Assembly (NCBI GenBank): GCA_034437215.1
Contig: DAOTVC010000175.1
Coordinates: forward strand, 62,001-126,000
From: DAOTVC01 sp034437215
GTDB taxonomy: Bacteria > Chloroflexota > Anaerolineae > B4-G1 > SLSP01
Length of the DNA stretch: 64,000 nucleotides
Direction: 5' to 3'
Within the stretch, counting starts at the first letter, position 1. Every line of letters starts with the position of its first letter. A program made the translations under genes and the position numbers. Under the pieces are notes generated by a model. The model did not search any database, had not been told where the DNA came from, and worked only from the letters and a program-made list of their open reading frames with translations. Shown here one piece after another: positions 43,322-52,800 of the stretch.

Positions 43322-44409
43322 TGCTAGGTCAAAGGAGAACGCTTTGGCGCCGCCGGCTCTTGTGGATAGGGTGGCTGGCGTTGGTGATGCTCTTCGTCGG
43401 CTGCGAGGCTTCAGCGCCCGTGGTCCCTGCTCGACCGGACACAGAGCGTGCCACGGACACTCTCCGTCTGTTCATCGTTCGCAGTAGCGGGCCGGATGAC
43501 ATCTGGTCCAACCAGGTACGCATCGGGGTGGTGGAGAGCTTGGTCCCTCTGGGTTACCATCCGGGGGAGAATCTGGTCGTCGAGGAGTTTCCCCTGAACG
43601 CTGACAAACATCTCGGACGGACCTTCGACGAGGAGATCCTGAAGTGGGCCGTCAGGGCCGCCCAGGAGTTTGAACCGGACGTCATTATGCTCCTGGATGA
43701 CGAAGCCGCCGTGCGCTTCATACCCGCCTATCCCGATCCTGAACAGCTCTTTGTCTTTACCAGTCTCAGCGTCGATGCCGAGGAGTACGACCTCGTTCGG
43801 CCCAACGTGACCGGCGTCCTCGAGGAGACCTATCCCGTGGAGACGATGCGGTTGGCACGAGATCTCGTTCCCAACATCAGCCGGGTCATGATCCTCAGCG
43901 ATGCTTCGCTCTCCGGTTGGGCCAGCGCGGTGAAGGCCCAGGCAGCCATTCAGGAGTCCGAGGATCTCGAGATGCGCGCCTTCGTCTACATGACCGACTC
44001 CTGGGAGAAGTGGCAGCAGATCGTCTTGGGAGAGACGGATTGGGTCCAGGTCGTGCTGCTGGGTCATTACGACCAGGTTCTAGACGCCACCGGAACGCCG
44101 GTGGGCAAGAGCCAAGTTCTCGCTTGGACGCTGCGCAAGTCCCCGGTACCTGTCTTTGGGTTGTGGATGCGCGAGGTTCAGGACGGGGCCGTAGGAGGGC
44201 TCGTCCTCTCACCCTACGAGCAGGGGCACACCACCGCGCAGCTCATAGCGCCCCTGGCCAAGGGTGTCGATCCGGTGACTCTCCCTCCCCGGTTGCCCGA
44301 GCACAAGGTTCTGGCGATCAATGTCGCCGCGATGCACTATTGGGATTTGCATTTTATCGTACCGTTGTTAAGAGTGGCGCGTGTCTATCAGCGCTTCCCG
44401 ACCCCTTAG
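43321..44409 (+). CDS. Substrate-binding lipoprotein (ABC_sub_bind-like)
   Basis: A 362-residue secreted protein. The N-terminus has RRRLLWIGWLALVMLFVGC, a lipoprotein signal with the lipid-modified Cys about residue 24. The mature part resembles ABC-type substrate-binding proteins of the same kind as in sensor 11 (RIGVVESLVPLGYHPGENL, FEPDVIMLLDDEAAVRF, NVTGVLEETYPVETMRLARD). No transporter permease or ATPase is nearby. It therefore probably serves as a surface ligand-binding partner for a sensor, most likely the following gene (inference). ATG 43321 overlaps the previous stop (TGATG) and follows AAGGAG. Confidence 0.85.
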   Translation: MLGQRRTLWRRRLLWIGWLALVMLFVGCEASAPVVPARPDTERATDTLRLFIVRSSGPDDIWSNQVRIGVVESLVPLGYHPGENLVVEEFPLNADKHLGRTFDEEILKWAVRAAQEFEPDVIMLLDDEAAVRFIPAYPDPEQLFVFTSLSVDAEEYDLVRPNVTGVLEETYPVETMRLARDLVPNISRVMILSDASLSGWASAVKAQAAIQESEDLEMRAFVYMTDSWEKWQQIVLGETDWVQVVLLGHYDQVLDATGTPVGKSQVLAWTLRKSPVPVFGLWMREVQDGAVGGLVLSPYEQGHTTAQLIAPLAKGVDPVTLPPRLPEHKVLAINVAAMHYWDLHFIVPLLRVARVYQRFPTP

Positions 44410-44419
44410 GAGGTTGGCC

Positions 44420-47400
44420 ATGTTGTGGAAATCTCTTAGTCTGCGCTGGCGGATGACCCTGTTGATTGTCCTCATACCGCTGGTGCTGTTGATGCCGGGT
44501 TTTGTGGCCGCCGGGGTGGCCTACCGGCATCAGTACCGCGAAGCGCGCCTGAGCAAAGCCCGCATGGTGACCTTTCAGCTGGAGCAGACACTGGCCGATG
44601 TCGAGCCTTACGTCTCCTCCGTGCGCGACCTGCCGGATCTCAACCGCTTTCTCAAGCAGAGCATCGCCGACCAGCCGGAGATGGCTTTCGCCGCGGTGGT
44701 TCTGGACAACGGTCTGATTCTCTACCACTCTCTGCCCGGAGTGTCCAACTATCCTGATGCCGGGCTGCTGGCGCTGAGACCGGAGGCCGATTTTCAGCAT
44801 CGGCAGATCTCCTCCGCCGGCTTGCGGAATCTCTACGTCGTCAGCCACAAACTCCCTCTGGCGCAGCTTGAGGACCACGACGTCTACGCTGTGGTGGGCC
44901 TGATCCCTGAGGTGGTCGATCCGCCTCTGTTAGGCTTGGCGCCTCCCCTCATGGGCGTCGCGCTCGCTGCACTCCTGGGCGTGCTCCTGCAGTTGGCTTT
45001 GGGACGGCTCATCTTCAGCCCCATTCAGCGGTTGGCAGAGGGGGCCGCGATTATCGGTGCCGGCGACCTGCAGTATCGCATCGCGGCTGAGGGGCGTGAT
45101 GAGGTCAGCTTCCTGGCTCAGCGTTTCAACGACATGGCCGACCGGCTGGGGCACCTCGTCGTCACCCTGGAGGAGCAGGTTGCACAGCGTACCGCAGCCT
45201 TGGCGGAGCGCAGCCAGCAGTTTGAGGCGGTCGCCAAGGTGAGCGGCGAGGCCGTGAATATCCGCAGTGTTCCGCTCCTGCTCGAGACGACCGTCAACGC
45301 CATCTCCGAACACTTCGGTTACTACCATGCCGGTATCTTCCTCACCGACGAGGATGGAGAGTGGGCTCTGTTGAGTGCCGCCTCCTCGGCCGGGGGGCAG
45401 CAGATGTTAGCGCGGCGTCACCGTCTGCGGGTAGGACGTCAGGGTATTGTGGGAGCGGTCATCGAGACGGGTAGAGCGCGTATTGCCCTGGATGTGGGAG
45501 CCGATGCCGTCTGGTTCGATACTCCTGAGCTTCCGGAGACGCGCTCGGAGATCGCCCTACCTCTCAAGGATACCGATGGTCGTGTGGTGGGCGCCCTAGA
45601 CGTTCAGAGCCGGAATGCGCAGGCCTTCAATGAGCAGGACGTCGAGGTGCTCCAGCTCCTGGCCGATCAGGTCTCTGTTGCCTTGCAGAACGCCCGTCTC
45701 CTGGAGCGCACGCGCAGTGCTCTGGATGAGCTGAGCACCCTGCAGCATGAGGAGACGCGCCAGGGGTGGGCCCGCGTCGTCAATCGCTTGCGCCCTCAAG
45801 CCTACGAGTACGATCGAGTCTCCGTCAATCCCGTATTGCCGATGCCCATGCCCTCCAGCCTCGCCGAAGATTCGACCCATGGCACCATCGTGCGGGATGG
45901 GAACGTGCCCATGCTCGTCGAGCCGATGCGCTACCGCGGTCAGACCTTGGGGGTCGTGGCTCTCTCGGATGCCGGACGTCTCTGGACTGAGGAGGAGATG
46001 GACCTGGTGGAAAGCGTCAGCGATCAGATAGCCGTCGCGTTGGAGAACGCGCGGCTCTTCGAGGAGGCCCAGCGCAACGCCCGGCACCAGGCCCTTCTGA
46101 ACTACGTCCTCAACGCCGCAGCCTCTACGAGCGTAAGCCCCGAAGAGGCTCTGGGTAAGATCGCGGGGATTCTCGCTCAGGGTCTGGGGATGGCGGTGGG
46201 GATCTTCACCTTCGTCAAAGAGCAGTCGGATCGGGTTCAGCTGCAGTCCTTTATTGCTCCCGACGGTGCTCCCCTCCTCTCTTCCGGGGAGACCTATAAC
46301 CTGACCGAGGATCTGCGTATCTTCTTCCGCGGTTTGGATGCGCCGGCCTTGAGCAAGATGCTGCCCTTTATCGATGCCTCGGGCCTGGATGACCTCTACG
46401 AGTTGGATCGGGTCCTCTATGTGGTCGTCAGCACTGCGACAACCCGCATCGGCTTCATTGCCATGGTTCAACGCAAGGACGATATCCTTCTTGATCCCGA
46501 GACTCGTGCCCTGGCCCGCAGTTTGGCCCAGCAGGTGGGTGTGGTCATCGAGAACCTGCGGCTTCTCGAGGAGACCCAACGTCGTTCGGCAGAGCTTCAG
46601 GCGCTTTACCAGGTCTCTCTGCAGTTAGGTGAGGAGCTCGACGTGCAGGCGATCAATCGGCTCATCGTCGAGCAGGCCGTCAGCCTCTTTGATGCCGAGA
46701 GCTGCGGTTTCTTCATCCACGACCAGAGCAGTGATACTCTGGTCCTTCAGGAGACGGTCGGGAGTCTCGTTGAGTACTCCGACCTCGTTCTCAAGCCGGG
46801 AGAAGGGCTCTCGGGGACGGTCCTGATGTCCGGTGAACTGCTGCGCATCGCGAGCTACTCTGAGTGGCAGCGCCGCGTCGATGAGATAGCCCGCTCGCAG
46901 TTCGGACCTGCGCTGGGTGTGCCCCTCTCTTCGGCGGAGGGCGTGCGGGGGGTGCTCTTCATCGCACGAGAAGTGGAAGCTCCGCTCTTCGATGATGCAG
47001 ATGTTCGTCTGGCGGAGCTCTTCGCCAGCCAGGCGGCCGTGGCTCTCGAAAGCGCTCGCCTCTACGAGGAGAATGTCGTGCGCGCTCAGAACCTCCAGCA
47101 GCTCTACGAAGCCGGCCTGGATCTCGTCTCCCGTCTGGATGCCGAGGAAGTGCTGACCTATGGCGCTGATTGGGCGCGGCGACTCCTGGGGGGCGCTCAG
47201 GCGCTCATCTTCTACTGGAATGACGAGCAGAGCCGGTATCTGAACGGCATCTCCGTCGGTGAAGAGTATGCGGCTGCCATTGAGAATGTGGATATAGGAA
47301 AACTGAGCCCCCGGGCGGGCGGCATCACCGAGACCATCGAGAAGCTGGGAGAGGCTGTTATCGTCAACGATACGTCGCAGGACCCTCGTGTCTCCCCGAA

Positions 47401-48901
47401 GTTGGTGGAGTACGGCATGCTTGCGCAGATTGGCGCTCCCCTGCGCTTTGGGCGCCGCACGCAGGGTGTGATCTACGTCAATAGCGAGGAGGCGGGACAC
47501 TTCTCCACCGAGGACGTGCAGCTTCTGGAGTTCCTCGGATCGCAGATCGCGACGGCTCTGGAGAACTCCATGCTCTTCTCCCGCACCGAAACCGCCCTCA
47601 ACGTCGTCGCCGAACAGGCCCGTTCCCAGTCGAACGTTGCTCAAGCGACCTCGTTGCTCTCCGAACAGGGGGCCGCGGCTCTTGGCCAGGTCTTGGGCCT
47701 TTTGGGTGAGACCGCAGAGGTCAGCCGGTGTATCTATTTCCAGGCGGTCAACGGGGACGATCGTCCCCGTTGGGTCGTGGAGCGCGTATGGAGTGCGCCG
47801 GATACGGGCCCCTTGGCCTCGACGGCGGAGAGCTTCCCCATCGTGGAGGATTGGAAGGAGCGCCTCGACGAGGAGGCCATTCACGTGCGCTTGAGCGATG
47901 CATCGCCCGAGGCTCAGGCGTTCTTGGAGGCCTGGCGCGGGCACTCTCTGCTGGGCTTGGCCGTCGCGGGCGCGGGTTCGGATCTGCCCGGACTCCTGGC
48001 CTTCGTGGACACCCACGAGGAGCGTATCTGGGAGGAGGAGCAGATCGCCCCCCTGCGCACCGTCGCAACGGCCATCACCAGTACCCTGGCCCGCGAGCGC
48101 CTCTTCCAACAGGTCCAGGAGGCCCTGGCCGAGACGGAGGCTCTCTACGAGGCAGGTACGGCCCTCAATACGGCCCTCGACTACGGTGAGATCCTCGACA
48201 CACTGCGTACCTACACCTCCCTGGGGCAGGGAGTCGCGAACATCAGTGTCCAGATCTTCAACCGCCCCTGGTCACCCACTGACACACCCGAGTGGGTCAA
48301 TGTCATGGCTCGCTGGCCTGCTGTTGAGGCGGAGGGTCTGCTGGATCGTTACCCCGTCGAGACCTTCCCCTCGATCGCAGACATTATGGCGGCGGGTGAG
48401 CTTGTTATCGTGGAGGAAGTTGAGACGGATCCCCGGCTGGATGAGGAGACCCGGCGCATCTTCAGTGAAGTCATGGGAGCCCGGAGCACCATCTTTATCC
48501 CGCTCTTCGTCGCCGGTAGGGCCATCGGCTTCGTCAACGCCGTCTACCCGGAACGGCTGCATCTCCGTGAAGCGGAACGACGTCGGCTCGCCAGTCTGGC
48601 GGGTCAGGCGGCTGTCGCCATCCAGAACCAGTACCAGATTCGGGCGACGGCGGCCCGGGCGCGCAGGGAGCAGCTCATCCGCGAGATCGTGGGCCAGATT
48701 CAGGCCGCGCCCGACGTCCAGGGTGTCCTGGAGACCGCTACCCGGGAGCTGGGACGCGCGCTGCGTGTGCCGCGCACGACCGTCCGGTTGAGCAGTTCGG
48801 GTGAGCGCCAGGCCATCCGGTTGGGCACCGGTCCCCTCGTGGATCGTGAAGGTGGCGACGGTCAAGAGGGTGCTGGGCGTGATGACGAAACGGAGGACTA
48901 G
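44420..48901 (+). CDS. Kinase-less sensor 14: giant HAMP and multi-GAF protein
   Basis: A 1493-residue protein starting after AGGAGG. A membrane helix (10-35), an extracytoplasmic single-Cache-like region, a second helix (170-195) and HAMP are followed by about seven GAF-type domains in tandem. The first (FGYYHAGIFLTDEDGEWALLSAASS) and second (half-GAF, RYRGQTLGVVALSDAGRLWT) match the neighbours. Five further GAFs (beginning near LLNYVLNAAASTS, LYQVSLQLGEELD, LYEAGLDLVSRLD, AEQARSQSN and LYEAGTALNTALD) are distinct. It still ends in the shared tail (VGQIQAAPDVQGVL), with no catalytic output. It closes the sensor run. Confidence 0.85.
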   Translation: MLWKSLSLRWRMTLLIVLIPLVLLMPGFVAAGVAYRHQYREARLSKARMVTFQLEQTLADVEPYVSSVRDLPDLNRFLKQSIADQPEMAFAAVVLDNGLILYHSLPGVSNYPDAGLLALRPEADFQHRQISSAGLRNLYVVSHKLPLAQLEDHDVYAVVGLIPEVVDPPLLGLAPPLMGVALAALLGVLLQLALGRLIFSPIQRLAEGAAIIGAGDLQYRIAAEGRDEVSFLAQRFNDMADRLGHLVVTLEEQVAQRTAALAERSQQFEAVAKVSGEAVNIRSVPLLLETTVNAISEHFGYYHAGIFLTDEDGEWALLSAASSAGGQQMLARRHRLRVGRQGIVGAVIETGRARIALDVGADAVWFDTPELPETRSEIALPLKDTDGRVVGALDVQSRNAQAFNEQDVEVLQLLADQVSVALQNARLLERTRSALDELSTLQHEETRQGWARVVNRLRPQAYEYDRVSVNPVLPMPMPSSLAEDSTHGTIVRDGNVPMLVEPMRYRGQTLGVVALSDAGRLWTEEEMDLVESVSDQIAVALENARLFEEAQRNARHQALLNYVLNAAASTSVSPEEALGKIAGILAQGLGMAVGIFTFVKEQSDRVQLQSFIAPDGAPLLSSGETYNLTEDLRIFFRGLDAPALSKMLPFIDASGLDDLYELDRVLYVVVSTATTRIGFIAMVQRKDDILLDPETRALARSLAQQVGVVIENLRLLEETQRRSAELQALYQVSLQLGEELDVQAINRLIVEQAVSLFDAESCGFFIHDQSSDTLVLQETVGSLVEYSDLVLKPGEGLSGTVLMSGELLRIASYSEWQRRVDEIARSQFGPALGVPLSSAEGVRGVLFIAREVEAPLFDDADVRLAELFASQAAVALESARLYEENVVRAQNLQQLYEAGLDLVSRLDAEEVLTYGADWARRLLGGAQALIFYWNDEQSRYLNGISVGEEYAAAIENVDIGKLSPRAGGITETIEKLGEAVIVNDTSQDPRVSPKLVEYGMLAQIGAPLRFGRRTQGVIYVNSEEAGHFSTEDVQLLEFLGSQIATALENSMLFSRTETALNVVAEQARSQSNVAQATSLLSEQGAAALGQVLGLLGETAEVSRCIYFQAVNGDDRPRWVVERVWSAPDTGPLASTAESFPIVEDWKERLDEEAIHVRLSDASPEAQAFLEAWRGHSLLGLAVAGAGSDLPGLLAFVDTHEERIWEEEQIAPLRTVATAITSTLARERLFQQVQEALAETEALYEAGTALNTALDYGEILDTLRTYTSLGQGVANISVQIFNRPWSPTDTPEWVNVMARWPAVEAEGLLDRYPVETFPSIADIMAAGELVIVEEVETDPRLDEETRRIFSEVMGARSTIFIPLFVAGRAIGFVNAVYPERLHLREAERRRLASLAGQAAVAIQNQYQIRATAARARREQLIREIVGQIQAAPDVQGVLETATRELGRALRVPRTTVRLSSSGERQAIRLGTGPLVDREGGDGQEGAGRDDETED

Positions 48902-48919
48902 CGACAGTGGGGGATCAGC

Positions 48920-48951
48920 TTGCACAGTTCCAAAAGTAGGTTATCTTTTGG
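48920..48951 (+). promoter_or_regulatory. Candidate promoter and inverted repeat before the methyltransferase
   Basis: TTGCAC (48920-48925), a 16-bp spacer and TATCTT (48942-48947). The inverted repeat CCAAAAG (48930-48936) / CTTTTGG (48945-48951) overlaps the spacer and -10. A second weaker pair (TTGGTT 48948, CATAAT 48970) would start too near the ribosome binding site. It may allow separate control of the methyltransferase and hybrid kinase. Confidence 0.4.
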
Positions 48952-48990
48952 TTAGTTCGATACTCAAGCCATAATCGTACAGGAGGACGC

Positions 48991-49782
48991 ATGCCAGAGA
49001 AATACACGATGGATACCTCGGTCCCCAATGCCGGACGCATCTACGACTACGTCCTGGGGGGCAGTCACAACTTCGAGGCCGACCGCCAGGCAGCACAATA
49101 TATGATGGCTCTCGTGCCCTCTACCCGGAAGTGGGTGCGCATGCTGCGGATGTTCATGTACACCTCCATCCAGCAGCTCTCGCAGGAGGGCTTCGACCAG
49201 TTTTTAGACTTCGCTTCGGGTCTTCCCACTGTCGACCACATTCACCAAACCCTGCCCGAGAGCAAGGTCGTCTACACCGACAATGATCCCGCCATCGTCA
49301 ACTACGCTCTCGAGATCATCGGAGATAATGATCGGGTGCGTTACGTGGAGGCTGACATTCGGGACGTCGACGCTATCATCAACTCCCCTCTGGTCGAGGA
49401 GCTCTTTGGCGATGACCGCCAGGTGGCCATTGGCTTCAACGCGGTGACTAACTTCCTGTCCCATGAGGAGCTGCAGCACATCCTACAGGGACTTTACAAC
49501 TGGGCCGCGCCAGGGAGCAAGCTCTACGCTACCTTCGAGACCAAGGATCCGGCTACGATGACTCCGAACATGCAACAGTTCGTGGATATGTTCGAGCAGG
49601 TTGGGAGTCCGTACTACTTCCTCACGCTAGCGGAGTGCAAGCGGCTCGTCAAGCCCTGGGAACCTGACGAAAAGGGGTTCCAGCCGCTGGCCGAGTGGCT
49701 GGGGATCGAGGATCAGATGACGGAGGCGGATTCCGAAGGGGTGGGACTGCAGTTCTACGGTGTCCATCTCGTCAAGAAGTAG
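48991..49782 (+). CDS. S-adenosylmethionine-dependent methyltransferase (Methyltransf_19/DUF574 type)
   Basis: A 263-residue protein of the family once called DUF574. VPNAGRIYDYVLGGSHNFEADRQAA is its signature near the N-terminus; FLDFASGLPTVDHIHQTLPESKVVYTDND is the SAM-binding region with the acidic ribose-binding residue (in shortened form: DFASGLPT, YTDNDP). FNAVTNFLSHEE and GSKLYATFE continue the Rossmann-like fold. Substrates of the family are mostly unknown. A strong site AGGAGG precedes the ATG. It sits between the multi-GAF sensor and the hybrid kinase. Methylation of a signalling protein, in the manner of CheR, is possible but unsupported by sequence; it is not related to CheR. Confidence 0.85.
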   Translation: MPEKYTMDTSVPNAGRIYDYVLGGSHNFEADRQAAQYMMALVPSTRKWVRMLRMFMYTSIQQLSQEGFDQFLDFASGLPTVDHIHQTLPESKVVYTDNDPAIVNYALEIIGDNDRVRYVEADIRDVDAIINSPLVEELFGDDRQVAIGFNAVTNFLSHEELQHILQGLYNWAAPGSKLYATFETKDPATMTPNMQQFVDMFEQVGSPYYFLTLAECKRLVKPWEPDEKGFQPLAEWLGIEDQMTEADSEGVGLQFYGVHLVKK

Positions 49783-49815
49783 GATGGGGGCGTGGGGGAG
49801 GAGCGTAGGAGAGAG

Positions 49816-52800
49816 ATGAGTGTAAGCGATAGCTTTGAGCGAACCGAGAGCCAACGCCGGTCGGTGGCGCAGCGCTCTGCGCTAGTGCAGGATATCTTCG
49901 AGGCGCTGCGAGCGACCTTCTTCTCGAACCGGCCCTCGATCTTGCCCCTCGCACTTCGTCCCATGGCGGAGGAGATGACCGACAGCTACTTGGCTGTTGT
50001 GGACGGGCAGGAGGAGCTCTCGAGTGCCCGGGCGTTAGGGCGCCAGCGCGCCGAAGAGGGACTGGGCGATGACGGGGTCTTCCGCATGGGCTCCGTGCTG
50101 CGGCGCTTTTGCCACGAGCACCTCGATGGGGACGGCTTCCAAGAGACCTTGCAGTTGACCGATGCTTATATTGAGGCTCTCTTGAAGGGCTATCTCCAGG
50201 GACGGGAGACGGCGATTCTGCAGGAGCAGGAGCGGGTTCGCGCTACCCTGCAAAAGGTGTCAGATCGCTATACGGTGCGGATGAAGACTGCCTCTGCCAT
50301 CGGCCAGGCCGCGTCATCCATTCTCGATCTCCAGGCGCTTCTTACGACTGCCGTCGATCTCATCCGTGAGCAGTTTGAATTCTACTACGTCGGTATCTTC
50401 TTGGTCGACGAGAGTGGTGCGTGGGCCGTCCTGCGTGCCGGCACCGGCGAGGCCGGCGAGCAGATGTTGGCCGCTGGCCACCGGCTGCAGATCGGCGGCG
50501 AATCGATGGTCGGGCAGAGCATGGCCAACCGTGAGGCCCTCATTGCCAGCGACGTCGGCGCTACACCGGTCCACTTCGATAATCCCTTGCTGCCCGAAAC
50601 TCACTCGGAGATGGCCCTCCCCCTCATCAGCCGCGGTCAGGTCATCGGTGCGATGACCATCCAGTCCGAACAGCGCAGTGCCTTCGCCGAGGAGGACATC
50701 ACCGTCCTGGAGACCATGGCCGACCAGTTGGCGAACGCCATCCTGAATGCTCGGTTCTTCGCGCGGATGTCCCAGACCCTTGGAGAGACCTCCGCTCTCT
50801 ATGAGGCCGTCTCCTCAATTAACACCGCCGAAAACTACCTGGATCTCATCTCCTCCCTGCGGGGCCACACCTTCCTGGGCGAGGCCGACCTCAACGTCAG
50901 CCTCGTGCGCTTCGATCGTCCGTGGACCGACGAGGAACGTCCTGAGGCGCTGATCACCCTGGCCCGCTGGACGCAGCTTAAGGCCACGGAGGTGCGTGAA
51001 ATCTATCCCGTCCAGCAGTTCGCCTCGTCCATCGAGATCCTGAGCCCTGACACCCCCGTCCTGATCTCTGATTTGGAGACCGATCCCCGTCTGGATGACG
51101 CGGCTCGTCATCTCTACGTCGATATCTTCCACGGGCGCAGCACCATCTTCGTTCCCCTGGTCTTTAGCAATCGCTGGATCGGGTACATCAACGCCATCTT
51201 CAGCGAACCTCGTACCTTTGAGGGGGATAATCTCACCTTCCTGACCAACCTGGCCTCGCAGGTCGCCATTATGGTGCAGCTGTTGACCTCCCTGGAGGCA
51301 GCGCACGAAAGCACCAACCTCTTGCGCACGGTCATGAGCGCCATTCCCAATCCCATCTTCTACAAGGACAGGGAGGGCGCTTACCAGATCGTAAACTCTG
51401 CCTTCGCCGCGGATGTCCTGGGACTGCCCCAGGAACGTATCGAGGGCTCCACCGTCTATGATCTTCCCGAGGCCATCCCTCCCGATCTCGCCGATATCTA
51501 CCATGAAGCGGACATGAAGTTGATTCGCGAGCAGGGGCATCAGGAGTACGAAGCCGACGTGAAATATGCCGACGGAGAGCGCCATTCTGTCCTCTTCAAC
51601 AAATCTACGCTGCGCGACGATCAGGGAAACGTCGCGGGGATGGTAGGGGTGATGCTCGATATCACCGAGCGGAAACGGGCGGAGCAGGAGCGCGAAGCGC
51701 TGCTGGGGCAGCTGTCGCGTCGGGCCGTCCAGCTGCAGACGGCTGCTGAGATCTCTCAGGTGGCCTCTTCGCTCCTGGATGTGCAGCAGCTCCTGGAGGC
51801 GGCGGTGGCTCTGATCCGGGAGCGCTTTGACCTCTACTACGTGGGGCTCTTCCTACTGGATGACCTGGGCGAGTGGGCGGTGCTCCGCGCCGCCACCGGG
51901 GAAGCGGGCCGGCAGATGTTGGCGGCGGGTCACCGTCTGCGTGCCGGTGGTGCCTCGATGATCGGTTACTGTGTGAGCACCCTGGAGCCGCGTATCGCCC
52001 TCGACGTGGGTGTGGAGGCCGTGCGCTTTGAGAATCCCCATCTGCCGAAGACGCGCTCCGAGATGGCGCTGCCCCTGGTCAGTCGGGGCCATGCCATCGG
52101 CGCCATGACCATCCAGTCGGAGCAGGAGTCCGCTTTCTCCGAGGCCGACATTACGGTCATGGAGACCGTGGCCCGTCAGTTGGCCAACGCTATCACCAAT
52201 GCCCGGCTCTTTGCCGAAGCCCAGGCGCGCCTTGTGGACTTGCAGAAGCTGCAGCAGCAGCTCACAGCTGAAACCTGGACGGAGTATGCGATCCAGCAGG
52301 AGGTCGTCGGCTACCAGTATGACCTCACCCAGCTGCTGCCCCTTCAGGACACCGCCCGCGACATGCCCGCCCACGAGCTGCGCCGGGATGAGATCGTGAT
52401 GCAGCAGCGGGACGGAAACTTGGCACTCCTCGCTCCCCTCACGCTCCACGAGGAGCCTATCGGTCTCTTGGAGTTCGAAGATGTCGAGGGTGAGCACATC
52501 TGGTCGGAGGATGACCTGGCGCTCATCGAAGCCGTGCGCGAGCAACTGGCCCTGGCACTGGAGAACCGCTTGCTCTACCAGCAGACCCGCGAAGCCCTCG
52601 CCGAAACTAACACGCTCTACGACGTCGGCCGGCAGATCAGTGCTGCGCACACCGCCGAGGAGATCTACTCCGCTCTCGTCTCCGGGTTGAGCCGGCGCGC
52701 GGAGCCGGATCGCATCGTCGTCGGGCTTCTGGAACCTCAGGATAATCCCGAGAGGCTGCGGTTGGTCGAGCGCTGGACTCGCCAGGAGGGGCAGATGGGG

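Noticed and set aside
18195..48901. Single broken giant kinase split by frameshifts
   Set aside because: Each gene has its own signal or membrane segments, start codon, usually a ribosome site, and ends at the same structural point; frameshifts would not give this regular pattern.
48991..49782. CheR-type methyltransferase
   Set aside because: The signature VPNAGRIYDYVLGG belongs to a different methyltransferase family, and the CheR N-terminal domain is absent.
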